Shown here: one piece after another, positions 1 through 6,080 of the stretch | Position numbering within the stretch: position 1 is the stretch's first letter | Layout of the letters: each line of letters starts with the position of its first letter | DNA from: Oscillospiraceae bacterium | Lineage (GTDB): Bacteria; Bacillota; Clostridia; Oscillospirales; Ruminococcaceae | Length of the DNA: 8,721 nucleotides | Reading direction: 5' to 3' | Assembly: GCA_900762805.1 (NCBI GenBank) | Contig: CAAFHY010000133.1 | Location: 1 to 8,721 of the forward strand | Made by a program: the position numbers and the translations under genes | Notes under the pieces: model-generated | Databases searched by the model: none | What the model saw: the letters and a program-made list of their open reading frames with translations, nothing else | What the model was told of the DNA's origin: nothing

Positions 1-165
1 AACAGGCAGATTAGATCCATTGATTTCAAATATGCCAAGAACCTCATCTATAGGAAAATCTTTAAATCTACAGAAGGGCTTGCTTTTTCTGTGCTTCATT
101 TTGAAACCGATTACCGTAAGATATGCCGCCCTGCCATCCCGACGCGGGCTGTCCGGGCTCAATGA
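1..165 (+). CDS. Possible 3' end of an unrecognised gene, cut by the window edge
   Basis: An open frame enters at base 1 and runs for 54 codons to a TGA at 163-165. The translation (it begins NRQIRSIDFKYAKNLIYRKI) has a mixed, protein-like composition up to about residue 43, and then turns into the Pro/Arg/Ala-rich style that any frame gives in GC-rich DNA. A gene here would converge on the rlmH operon, which fits the bidirectional terminator at 443-500. The opposite strand is equally open: from an ATG at 99 down to base 1 it reads 33 codons (MKHRKSKPFCRFKDFPIDEV...), but that ATG has no visible Shine-Dalgarno. I recognise neither product and cannot decide which strand, if either, is coding. 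The AT-rich composition differs sharply from the rest of the window. Confidence 0.3.
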   Translation, partial: NRQIRSIDFKYAKNLIYRKIFKSTEGLAFSVLHFETDYRKICRPAIPTRAVRAQ

Positions 166-442
166 TGAAAAGCGGCCGGACTGCGGAGCCGATGCCCTCC
201 GCGAAAGCGCCCGGCACTCGCTGCCCGACTGCAAAACCAAGTCTTCCGCGGTCGGCCGCCCGACAGCGGACAGCTCTTCCCCACCGGAAATCCCCACGGA
301 AAATTCTCGCGGAGGCGCTGAAGCGCACGGAGGGCGGCTCGGCGCCGCCGGCAGCAGCCAAGCATAAGCCTGCCGGCCGTTCCTACAAAAAACTGATGAA
401 GGCGGTCTGCTGCCGGGCAGCGTGCTTCCCTTCCCGACAGCG

Positions 443-500
443 AAAAGCGGCAGCCCCCGTGCGGAATGACCGTGCGGAGGGCTGCTGTTTTATTGCTTTT
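443..500. terminator. Probable bidirectional rho-independent terminator
   Basis: The left arm (444-464) and right arm (470-491) pair around a 5-base AATGA loop (465-469). The stem is GCAGCCC with GGGCTGC, CCG with CGG (one bulged A at 478), two G-T wobbles, and CGG with CCG. An AAAA run (443-446) precedes the stem and a TTTT run (488-491) follows, with a second TTTT at 497-500. Each strand therefore ends its hairpin in a T-tract; the plus-strand one is stronger. It would stop transcription entering from the left edge and could back up the rlmH operon terminator. Confidence 0.6.
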
Positions 501-580
501 GCCGTGCCGCCTTCGGCCAAACGGCCGTCGGCTATGCCGGCGGGCGGTCTGTCCCCCGCATCACAGGAAATCCGTGTATT

Positions 581-625
581 GCCGCCCCGCCGCGGGGGTG
601 CCGCCCCGCCGCGGGGGTGCCGCCC
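581..625. repeat. 19-bp tandem repeat, two full copies plus a partial third
   Basis: The unit CCGCCCCGCCGCGGGGGTG occurs exactly at 582-600 and again at 601-619, and six bases of a third copy follow (620-625). Each unit can fold on itself: CCCCG pairs with CGGGG across a CCG loop. It lies in the noncoding spacer about 135 bp beyond the rlmH stop. Copy number may vary between strains. No function is evident. Confidence 0.85.
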
Positions 626-709
626 GCTTGGCTGTACCGCAAGCCGCGGGTTCCATGCGCGGCTGGGCTGTGAGGCGCCTCGAAGCACGCTTCCGGCAGC
701 GCGTCGTGC

Positions 710-748
710 AAAAAGGGCCGTCCACCGCGAAAAGCAGCAGAACGGCCC
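710..748 (-). terminator. Rho-independent terminator of the six-gene operon
   Basis: On the minus strand a 9-pair stem (GGGCCGTTC with GGACGGCCC, including one T-G wobble) uses bases 748-740 and 723-715 with a 16-base loop. It is followed at once by five T residues (714-710). It begins 13 bp after the rlmH TAA at 764-762, the position expected for the end of the transcription unit. Confidence 0.8.
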
Positions 749-761
749 GCCGACAAGGCTT

Positions 762-1241
762 TTACTTATGATATTTCCCGCCGTTCTGGATCGACATGGC
801 GCGGTAGAGCTGCTCCAGCAGCATCAGCCGGGCCAGTCCGTGCGGAAAGGTCATGGGGCTCATCGAAAGGCGCAACGCTGCCGCCTGCTTGACCTGCTCG
901 CCCAAGCCGTGCGAGCCGCCGATGACAAAGGCTATGCGCGAGCGGCCGCTGTCGGCGCTCCGCTTGAGAAAGTCGCTGAACTGAACGGTGTCAAGCTGAC
1001 GCCCCTCGACGCACAGCGCCACCGCCGCCGCCCCCTTGGGCAGAGCGGCCATGATCCGGCTCTGCTCGTCCCCGATAGCCGCGGCGATCTCGGCCGGACT
1101 CTCGCCGCCCAGCCGCGTATGCGGCAGCTCGGTCACCGTGACCGCTGCGTAGGCGGACAGACGCTTGACAAATTCAGCGCAGCCCTCGGCTACATAATCA
1201 CCCGGCAGCCGGCCGACGGCGATGATATCGAAACGGTACAT
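762..1241 (-). CDS. rlmH: RlmH, 23S rRNA (pseudouridine-1915-N3)-methyltransferase
   Basis: The product is 159 residues, the normal size for this SPOUT-fold family (E. coli RlmH is 155). RlmH uses S-adenosylmethionine to methylate N3 of pseudouridine 1915 in helix 69 of 23S rRNA, acting on assembled 70S ribosomes. Visible family signatures are CVEGRQLDT (77-85), the cofactor-loop motif FVIGGSHGLG (105-114), and the C-terminal trefoil-knot block LSMSPMTFPHGLAR (125-138) followed by LLEQLYRAMSIQNGGKYHK to the end, with the conserved terminal Tyr-His (157-158). The frame is open further upstream to 1343, but that part would overlap walJ and lacks family similarity. The ATG at 1241 has GGAGG six bases upstream and gives the standard MYRFDIIAVG start. 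It is the last gene of the operon, 25 bp after walJ and just before a terminator. Confidence 0.97.
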   Translation of the reverse strand: MYRFDIIAVGRLPGDYVAEGCAEFVKRLSAYAAVTVTELPHTRLGGESPAEIAAAIGDEQSRIMAALPKGAAAVALCVEGRQLDTVQFSDFLKRSADSGRSRIAFVIGGSHGLGEQVKQAAALRLSMSPMTFPHGLARLMLLEQLYRAMSIQNGGKYHK

Positions 1242-1247
1242 GGCACT

Positions 1248-1252
1248 CCTCC
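1248..1252 (-). promoter_or_regulatory. Ribosome binding site that fixes the rlmH start
   Basis: GGAGG on the minus strand stands six bases before the ATG at 1241. It favours that start over the longer upstream frame, which reads back into walJ. Confidence 0.8.
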
Positions 1253-1266
1253 CGGATCCCCGCGCA

Positions 1267-2043
1267 CTACAGCACAATGGCCTCAGTCGGCTCGCTGCGG
1301 CAGGCCGCCAGCAGATCGACCGACCCGGCGCCGATGTTTTCAAGCGCGCCGGCCGCCGTGGTCAGCGCCATCTGCGGGGTGTTGTTCTCGGCGCTCAGGT
1401 GCATCAGGCGGATGTGCTCGGCCCCCGCCTGCACCAGCCGCGACAGCGTATCGGCACAGTCGTAGTTGGACAAATGACCGTAGTCCGAACGGATGCGCTG
1501 CTTGAGCGGATAGGGATAGCGCCCCATCATCAGCAGCCCCTCGTCGTAATTGGATTCAAGCAGCACGGCCTGACAGCCGAGAAGATTGTTGTAAACCTCC
1601 TGCGTCATGTGGCCGATATCGGTGGCGATGGCCGCGCTCTGCCGCCCCAGCGAGAAGCGGAAGCCGCAGCACTCGCGGCTGTCATGCGGCGTAGCAAAGC
1701 TGCGCACACCCATGCCGCACAGCTCCTCCTCGCCCGACAGCACCCGTAGCTCGGTGTCGGCCGGCAGCGCGCAGAGGCGCTCGACCTCGCTCAGCGTGCC
1801 GGCCGTGCCGTAGACCGGCACGGGATAGTGGCGCAGAAAAACGGAAAGCCCGCCGATATGGTCGCTGTGCTCGTGGGTCAGCAGGATGGCCTCAACCTCG
1901 CTGGCCGCCTGCCCGATGCTGTAGAGCGCACCCACCGTCTTGCGGCAGCTGCACCCGATATCGACCAGCAGCACCCGTCCGTCATGTACCACAGCTGTAC
2001 TGTTCCCGCTGCTTCCGCTGTAAAGCGGTACAAATTTCGTCAT
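1267..2043 (-). CDS. walJ: WalJ/YycJ, MBL-fold metallohydrolase
   Basis: This 258-residue protein has the metallo-beta-lactamase fold. The metal-binding signature HEHSDH is at 57-62 (H57, H59, D61, H62), with further likely ligands in the TPHDS segment (H120), the TDIGH segment (D142) and the HLS segment (H215). The opening (PLYSGSSGNST, 6-16) and the segments LLESNYD (161-167) and SDYGHLSN (186-193) are typical of YycJ/WalJ. Family members are thought to be nucleases or phosphodiesterases. In Bacillus-type species walJ lies in the walRK operon close to rlmH and is linked to coordination of cell division and wall metabolism with replication. The walJ-rlmH adjacency is kept here, but the kinase and regulator are not in the window. 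The start at 2043 was chosen over an upstream ATG at 2103 because the family N-terminus begins there and the extra 20 residues would be coded by the inter-gene hairpin. Confidence 0.93.
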   Translation of the reverse strand: MTKFVPLYSGSSGNSTAVVHDGRVLLVDIGCSCRKTVGALYSIGQAASEVEAILLTHEHSDHIGGLSVFLRHYPVPVYGTAGTLSEVERLCALPADTELRVLSGEEELCGMGVRSFATPHDSRECCGFRFSLGRQSAAIATDIGHMTQEVYNNLLGCQAVLLESNYDEGLLMMGRYPYPLKQRIRSDYGHLSNYDCADTLSRLVQAGAEHIRLMHLSAENNTPQMALTTAAGALENIGAGSVDLLAACRSEPTEAIVL

Positions 2044-2047
2044 ACCT

Positions 2048-2053
2048 TCCCTT
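2048..2053 (-). promoter_or_regulatory. Ribosome binding site of walJ
   Basis: AAGGGA on the minus strand lies four bases before the ATG at 2043, with AAGG directly after it. It is weaker than the GGAGG sites of the other genes but supports the internal ATG over the one at 2103. Confidence 0.5.
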
Positions 2054-2078
2054 TTGGCCCGTTTGGCGCTTCTTTCTG

Positions 2079-2103
2079 AAAATGGGCGGATCGCTCCGCC
2101 CAT
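2079..2103 (-). terminator. Terminator-like hairpin between murA and walJ
   Basis: On the minus strand ATGGGCGGA and TCCGCCCAT form a perfect 9-pair stem with a GCGA loop (GNRA type), ending in four T residues (2082-2079). It begins 20 bp past the murA stop and ends about 35 bp before the walJ start. The T-run is short and I see no promoter between it and walJ. I therefore read it as a partial terminator or an RNA-stability element that lowers walJ-rlmH expression relative to murA, rather than a full operon end. Confidence 0.55.
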
Positions 2104-2123
2104 CTGCCTGGCTGAAACAGCCC

Positions 2124-3386
2124 CTATTCCGGCTGACCGCTCACCGTGATATCGGCCCCCACACCGCGCAGCTTTTCCACAATGCGCTCATAGCCCCGCT
2201 CAACGTGGTGGATGCCGGTGATGACCGAACGCCCCTCCGCCATAGCGGCGGCGATGATCATGGCGGCGCCGGCACGAAGATCCCAGCATCGCACCTCGGC
2301 GCCGTACAGCCGGCTGACGCCCGCAATAACGGCCATGCGCCCATCAACGTGGATATTGGCGCCCATTTTGGCCAGCTCCTCGGTGTATTTGAAGCGGCTG
2401 TCCCAGATATTCTCATAGATGACCGAGGTGCCGGCAGCCACCGAGAGCATGGTGGCGAACTGCGGCTGCATATCGGTCGGGAAGCCGGGATGCGGCATGG
2501 TGCGCACGGTGGTCGGCAGCAGCTGAGCGCCGGCGGTGACCGTGACGAAATCATCGCCCTCCTCCACCGAGCAGCCGACGGCCGTCAGCTTGGAAAGGAT
2601 GGATTCCAGATGCTTGGGGATAACGTCGCACACCCGGATGCGCCCGCCCGTCGCACCGGCGGCCACCATATAGGTGCCGGCCTCGATCTGGTCGGGCACG
2701 ACGCTGTAATGCACGCCGCGGAAGCTTTTGACACCGCGGATCTTGATGATGTCGGTGCCGGCCCCGCGGATATCGGCGCCGGCCGAGTTGAGAAAGTTGG
2801 CCACATCAACGATGTGCGGCTCCTTTGCGACGTTTTCCAGCACCGTCAGCCCGTCGGCCGTGACGGCCGTGAGAATGGCGTTGATGGTGGCGCCAACCGA
2901 GACGGTATCGAAAAAAACGTGCGCGCCGTGCAGATTGTCCGACCGGATCGTGACCGAGCCGTACTCGCCGGCCACCTCGCAGCCCAGCAGGCCAAACATC
3001 TTGAGATGCTGGTCGATGGGGCGCGGGCCGAGATTGCAGCCGCCGGGCAGCGCTACGCTGGCCTCGCGGAAGCGCGCCATCAGCGCGCCGAGGAAATAGT
3101 AAGAGCCGCGCATGCTGCGGGCCTTTTCATGCATGACATCGGTCCGGTTGACCGGCCGGGTGTCGATCGAGACACTGCCGGGGCCGATGCGCTCGATCCG
3201 GGCGCCCAGCTCGCTCATTATTTCCAGCACGATGTTGACGTCATAGATATTGGGAAGATTGTCGATGACCGAAACGGCATTGGTAATAATGGTGGCCGGA
3301 AGAATGGCAACGGCGGCATTTTTGGCGCCGCTGATATGGATCTCTCCCTGCAGCGGGCGGCCGACGGTCACGATATAGCTTTCCAT
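2124..3386 (-). CDS. murA: MurA, UDP-N-acetylglucosamine 1-carboxyvinyltransferase
   Basis: At 420 residues this is a full-length MurA, which transfers enolpyruvate from phosphoenolpyruvate to UDP-GlcNAc, the first committed step of peptidoglycan precursor synthesis in the cytoplasm. The numbering nearly matches E. coli MurA. Lys22-Asn23 are in SGAKNA, the catalytic cysteine is C117 in GGCNLGPRPIDQH (115-127), D305 is in GFPTDMQ, R371 in DLRAG and R397 in HVERGYE. A cysteine, not an aspartate, occupies the active-site loop, so the protein would be expected to be sensitive to fosfomycin. The loop reads GGCNLG where GGCAIG is common. The ATG at 3386 has GGAGG seven bases upstream. It lies 36 bp after the M23 peptidase gene. 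Bacillota often carry two MurA paralogues, and I cannot tell from this window whether this is the main one. Confidence 0.97.
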   Translation of the reverse strand: MESYIVTVGRPLQGEIHISGAKNAAVAILPATIITNAVSVIDNLPNIYDVNIVLEIMSELGARIERIGPGSVSIDTRPVNRTDVMHEKARSMRGSYYFLGALMARFREASVALPGGCNLGPRPIDQHLKMFGLLGCEVAGEYGSVTIRSDNLHGAHVFFDTVSVGATINAILTAVTADGLTVLENVAKEPHIVDVANFLNSAGADIRGAGTDIIKIRGVKSFRGVHYSVVPDQIEAGTYMVAAGATGGRIRVCDVIPKHLESILSKLTAVGCSVEEGDDFVTVTAGAQLLPTTVRTMPHPGFPTDMQPQFATMLSVAAGTSVIYENIWDSRFKYTEELAKMGANIHVDGRMAVIAGVSRLYGAEVRCWDLRAGAAMIIAAAMAEGRSVITGIHHVERGYERIVEKLRGVGADITVSGQPE

Positions 3387-3422
3387 GGGGAAACCTCCAG
3401 AGGGGTGTTTTGCCGGGGCTCT

Positions 3423-5177
3423 TTACATGTGGGAATCACCGCGGAGATAGGGCTCAGCAGGCACCCAGGAATTGTTGATGGTAATGGCAAAGTGCAGGTG
3501 GAAGCCGGTCGAGTTGCCGGTCGCGCCGACAAAGCCAATCAGCTGACCCTTCGTCACGATATCGCCGATCTTGACGGTATAGCCGTCAAGATGCGCGTAG
3601 TGGGTTTTCATCGAGTTGTTGTGGTCGATGGCGACATAGTTGCCAAAGCCGGTGTTGCCGGCACCGTGCCAGCCGGCGAAGGTGACGACGCCGTTGTCGG
3701 CGGCATAGACGGGCGTGCCGCGCGCAGCCGTATAGTCGATGCCGCGATGCACGCCGGGGATCCAGCCGCGGAAGATATAGAGATAATCCTTGACGGGAAC
3801 CATGAGATACCCTGTGCCGACGGCGCCAGCATCGGTGCCAGCCGGCGGCTTGGTGCCGATGATGATGGTTTCGTCTACCACCGGCGTGATTTGCTTGGTC
3901 TCAACGATGGTGCGCGAGATCTCAACGCCGTTCTGGTACTCGATCTCGACGGTGACCTCGTTCTCGCCGGATGAGCCTCTATCGACGATCTGGTAATAGC
4001 CGGCCTCATAGTTGGAATTGGGAATGACGGTGGTGGAATAGGCGATCGACTCGATATAGGTCTGCACCACCAGCGTGCGGACCGAGAAAAGGCGCTCGTT
4101 CTGAGCAACCAGCAGCTTGGTGCCGGCGGTGAGATTGTCGAAATCAGCGGTCGGGTTGAGCTCCTTGAGCTTATCGACGGTGAGGCTGTTGAGCGAGGCG
4201 ATCTTATCGATGCTGTCGCCCGCGGCGAAGGTGTAAACAAGGTCGGTACGGATATCGCTCTCGATCATCGAATCGAAATAGTCGTAATCCTTGACGGTCG
4301 AGGTCGGGAAGATACCATCAACCAGCTCGATCTGATGGCGGAAGCGCACGACGGCATCCTGCGCGTCGGTGACATAGCCCTTGTACTGGTCGATGATGGC
4401 ATCGATGCGTTCGTGAATCTTTTCACTGTCGCTCGTGCAGCCGAGGAACACACCGCCGACAAAGACGCCGGTTCCCTCGGTGATATCGGTGCCGGAGGCC
4501 AGCAGGATGTTGTTGGCCAGCTCGGCGGTGCCGGTCAGCTTCTCCTTATCGACAATGGCAATGGTATAGGAGGTCCTATCGACCCAATCGGCGCCCTCGA
4601 CATTGACCATGCGGCTCTGCAGCATACGCTTGGCGTCGGTATACTCGCTCTCCTGTGAGACATACCCGACGAATTCCCCCTGCACCTGCAGCTGGAGCGC
4701 AAAGGTGGCGCGCGCCACATAGGAGAACACCGTCACCAGCAGCACGGTAGCCACGATGGGAGCGGCCGTGTTGAGGAAGCGGCTGAAGCGGTGATGACGG
4801 CCGGCGCGCAGCCTGTGCCGGGCCTGGGCGGCATAATCATCGTACTCCTCAGCCGAAAGGCTTTTCCTTTCTTTCCGGCACCGGAGCGCAACACGCAGCG
4901 GTTCAAGAACGGGATTGAGCAGGTCAAGGCAGGCCGTGCCGACCGTGGCGCGCAGCAGGCGGCCGAGGCCGGCGAACAGGCGGCCGAAGCCGCGGGCGAG
5001 TGCCCGCCCGGCGCGGCGCAGGCGGCGGCGGGCGTAAAAGGCGCTGCGCTCAACGATGGTGCCGACATAGTACAGCAGATTGCCGAACAGATAGGCGGCA
5101 TAGGAAAGCAGCTGCCAGCGGCTCAGCCTCTGGCGGCGGTGCTTGTAGGCGCTCTTTTGCTTCAGTTTTGCGGGCAT
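3423..5177 (-). CDS. Membrane-anchored LysM/G5/M23 peptidoglycan peptidase
   Basis: This 584-residue protein ends in an M23 (LytM-type) zinc metallopeptidase domain (about 470-580) with all expected ligands: HRGID (H477, D481), HYAH (H526, H529) and HLH (H560, H562). Such domains cut peptide crosslinks of peptidoglycan. Ahead of it lie a LysM-like module (about 315-357, TFAAGDSIDKIASLNSLT...) and a G5-like segment (about 367-441), both associated with wall binding. A hydrophobic segment at about 138-156 is the likely membrane anchor and puts the C-terminal part outside the cell. The first 137 residues are strongly basic (KHRRQRLSR, YARRRLRRAGRALARGFGR) and include a second fairly hydrophobic stretch at 22-42. 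AAGGGG lies eight bases before the ATG. The gene sits between the pseudouridine synthase (36 bp) and murA (36 bp), inside a wall-synthesis operon. Its exact cleavage site is unknown, and a role in activating another hydrolase is possible, though its metal ligands look intact. Confidence 0.92.
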   Translation of the reverse strand: MPAKLKQKSAYKHRRQRLSRWQLLSYAAYLFGNLLYYVGTIVERSAFYARRRLRRAGRALARGFGRLFAGLGRLLRATVGTACLDLLNPVLEPLRVALRCRKERKSLSAEEYDDYAAQARHRLRAGRHHRFSRFLNTAAPIVATVLLVTVFSYVARATFALQLQVQGEFVGYVSQESEYTDAKRMLQSRMVNVEGADWVDRTSYTIAIVDKEKLTGTAELANNILLASGTDITEGTGVFVGGVFLGCTSDSEKIHERIDAIIDQYKGYVTDAQDAVVRFRHQIELVDGIFPTSTVKDYDYFDSMIESDIRTDLVYTFAAGDSIDKIASLNSLTVDKLKELNPTADFDNLTAGTKLLVAQNERLFSVRTLVVQTYIESIAYSTTVIPNSNYEAGYYQIVDRGSSGENEVTVEIEYQNGVEISRTIVETKQITPVVDETIIIGTKPPAGTDAGAVGTGYLMVPVKDYLYIFRGWIPGVHRGIDYTAARGTPVYAADNGVVTFAGWHGAGNTGFGNYVAIDHNNSMKTHYAHLDGYTVKIGDIVTKGQLIGFVGATGNSTGFHLHFAITINNSWVPAEPYLRGDSHM

Positions 5178-5213
5178 TCTTCACACCCCTTTGTTTTGGA
5201 TTTCGGCGGCCCC

Positions 5214-6080
5214 TCAGAGCAGGGCGGCCATGTCGGGCGGCACAGGGCTTTCAACGGTCACCGGCCCGCCGCCGTCCTCAAAGCAGATGCGGCGGCAATG
5301 CAGTGCCTGGCGGGCGATCCGGTCACAGGGGCCACCGTAAAGATCGTCACCGAGCAGCGGGTACCCCAAATGTGCCATGTGGACGCGGATCTGGTGGGTG
5401 CGGCCGGTGACCGGCCGCACGGCAACAGCGGCATAGCCGCCGTATACCCTGTCCACCCGGTATTCTGTCGTGCTGGGCTTGCCGTCAGGCCGGACACAGT
5501 GCCGGATAAAGGAGCCGTCCTCAAAGCCGATCGGCCCCGTCAGCAGGCCGGCGGGCGGGTCGGGGACGCCGGCCGTCAGCGCCAGATACTGCTTGCGGAC
5601 ATGGCCGTTCAGCAGCCCCGCCGCATAGCGGGTCCTGGCCACCAGCAGGCAGCCGCTGGTATTTTTATCAAGGCGGTAGACGGGCCGGAATTCACAGACG
5701 ACGCCCCGTCTGTCGCACCAGGCCACAAAGGCATTGGCAACGGTGCCGTCGGGGTAGCCGAGGGTGGGATGCACCACAAGGCCGGCCGGCTTGTCGAAAA
5801 CAACGGCGGACTCGCTCTCGTACAGTACCGTCAGCTCACGGTCGAGCCGCGGCAGCGCGAGGCTGTCGGGACGGAAGCGGGCCGTCACCGTCTCGCCGGC
5901 ACGGACGATACGGTCGGTCCTGGCCTGCCGGCCGGCGATGGTAAAGCCGTCGGGCAGGAACTTGGTCGAGCGGATGAGCGCCGCCGACATCCGGCAGCAG
6001 CCGCGCAGGAACTGCCACAGCGTCCTGCCGTCATATTCCGGCGGCACGGTGAAGCTCTGACCGGCCGGGTCAGTTGCCAT
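5214..6080 (-). CDS. RluA-family pseudouridine synthase
   Basis: This 288-residue enzyme isomerises uridine to pseudouridine in rRNA or tRNA. The catalytic motif is RLDKNTSG (136-143), with the nucleophile-type aspartate at D138. Other family blocks are FDKPAGLVVHP (95-105) and GRTHQIRVHMAHLGYPLLG (226-244). Residues about 14-70 resemble the small S4-like RNA-binding domain (ends in AGETVTARF). RluA, RluC, RluD and several Bacillota members share these motifs, so the target base cannot be named from the sequence; RluD-type enzymes make pseudouridines in helix 69 of 23S rRNA. The ATG at 6080 overlaps the end of the PBP gene by 11 bp (the PBP TGA is inside the first four codons), and its GGAGG lies within the PBP coding sequence. 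This suggests translational coupling. Confidence 0.93.
   Translation of the reverse strand: MATDPAGQSFTVPPEYDGRTLWQFLRGCCRMSAALIRSTKFLPDGFTIAGRQARTDRIVRAGETVTARFRPDSLALPRLDRELTVLYESESAVVFDKPAGLVVHPTLGYPDGTVANAFVAWCDRRGVVCEFRPVYRLDKNTSGCLLVARTRYAAGLLNGHVRKQYLALTAGVPDPPAGLLTGPIGFEDGSFIRHCVRPDGKPSTTEYRVDRVYGGYAAVAVRPVTGRTHQIRVHMAHLGYPLLGDDLYGGPCDRIARQALHCRRICFEDGGGPVTVESPVPPDMAALL

Larger units (their letters stand above)
120..709. other. GC-rich spacer with no convincing gene
   Basis: About 590 bp separate the AT-rich left edge from the rlmH terminator. Open frames exist on both strands, but they are rich in Arg, Ala, Pro and Gly with no recognisable motif, and several run straight into rlmH on the wrong strand. 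I see no tRNA-like fold. What it does hold is structure: an inverted repeat with GTCCGG at 151-156 and CCGGAC at 176-181, a GGCGGC/GCCGCC hairpin at 333-349, a bidirectional terminator-like hairpin at 443-500, and a 19-bp tandem repeat at 581-625. It is probably an intergenic region between convergent transcription units. A degraded gene cannot be excluded. Confidence 0.6.

Noticed and set aside
101..122. Promoter-like TTGAAA (101-106) and TAAGAT (117-122) on the plus strand
   Set aside because: The spacing is only 10 bp, far below the 16-18 bp needed, and no gene with a start site follows.
581..625. The tandem repeat as a CRISPR array
   Set aside because: Copies are directly adjacent with no spacers, and no cas-like gene is present.
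383..688. Minus-strand open frame of 101 codons in the spacer
   Set aside because: It is Arg/Ala/Gly-rich, includes the translated 19-bp repeat and the terminator stem, and lies downstream of the operon terminator with no credible ribosome binding site.
1242..1343. Upstream extension of rlmH by 34 codons
   Set aside because: It overlaps the walJ 3' end, does not fit the family length, and the GGAGG site favours the ATG at 1241.
123..1505. Long plus-strand open frame (460 codons) across the spacer, rlmH and part of walJ
   Set aside because: It is antisense to two recognised genes, is rich in Arg/Pro/Ala without motifs, and is the expected by-product of GC-rich coding DNA.
2082..3974. Plus-strand open frame of 630 codons antisense to murA and the M23 gene
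   Set aside because: It spans two recognised genes and the gap between them, and its Asp/Gly/His/Ala-rich composition mirrors the sense codons. I see no family motif.
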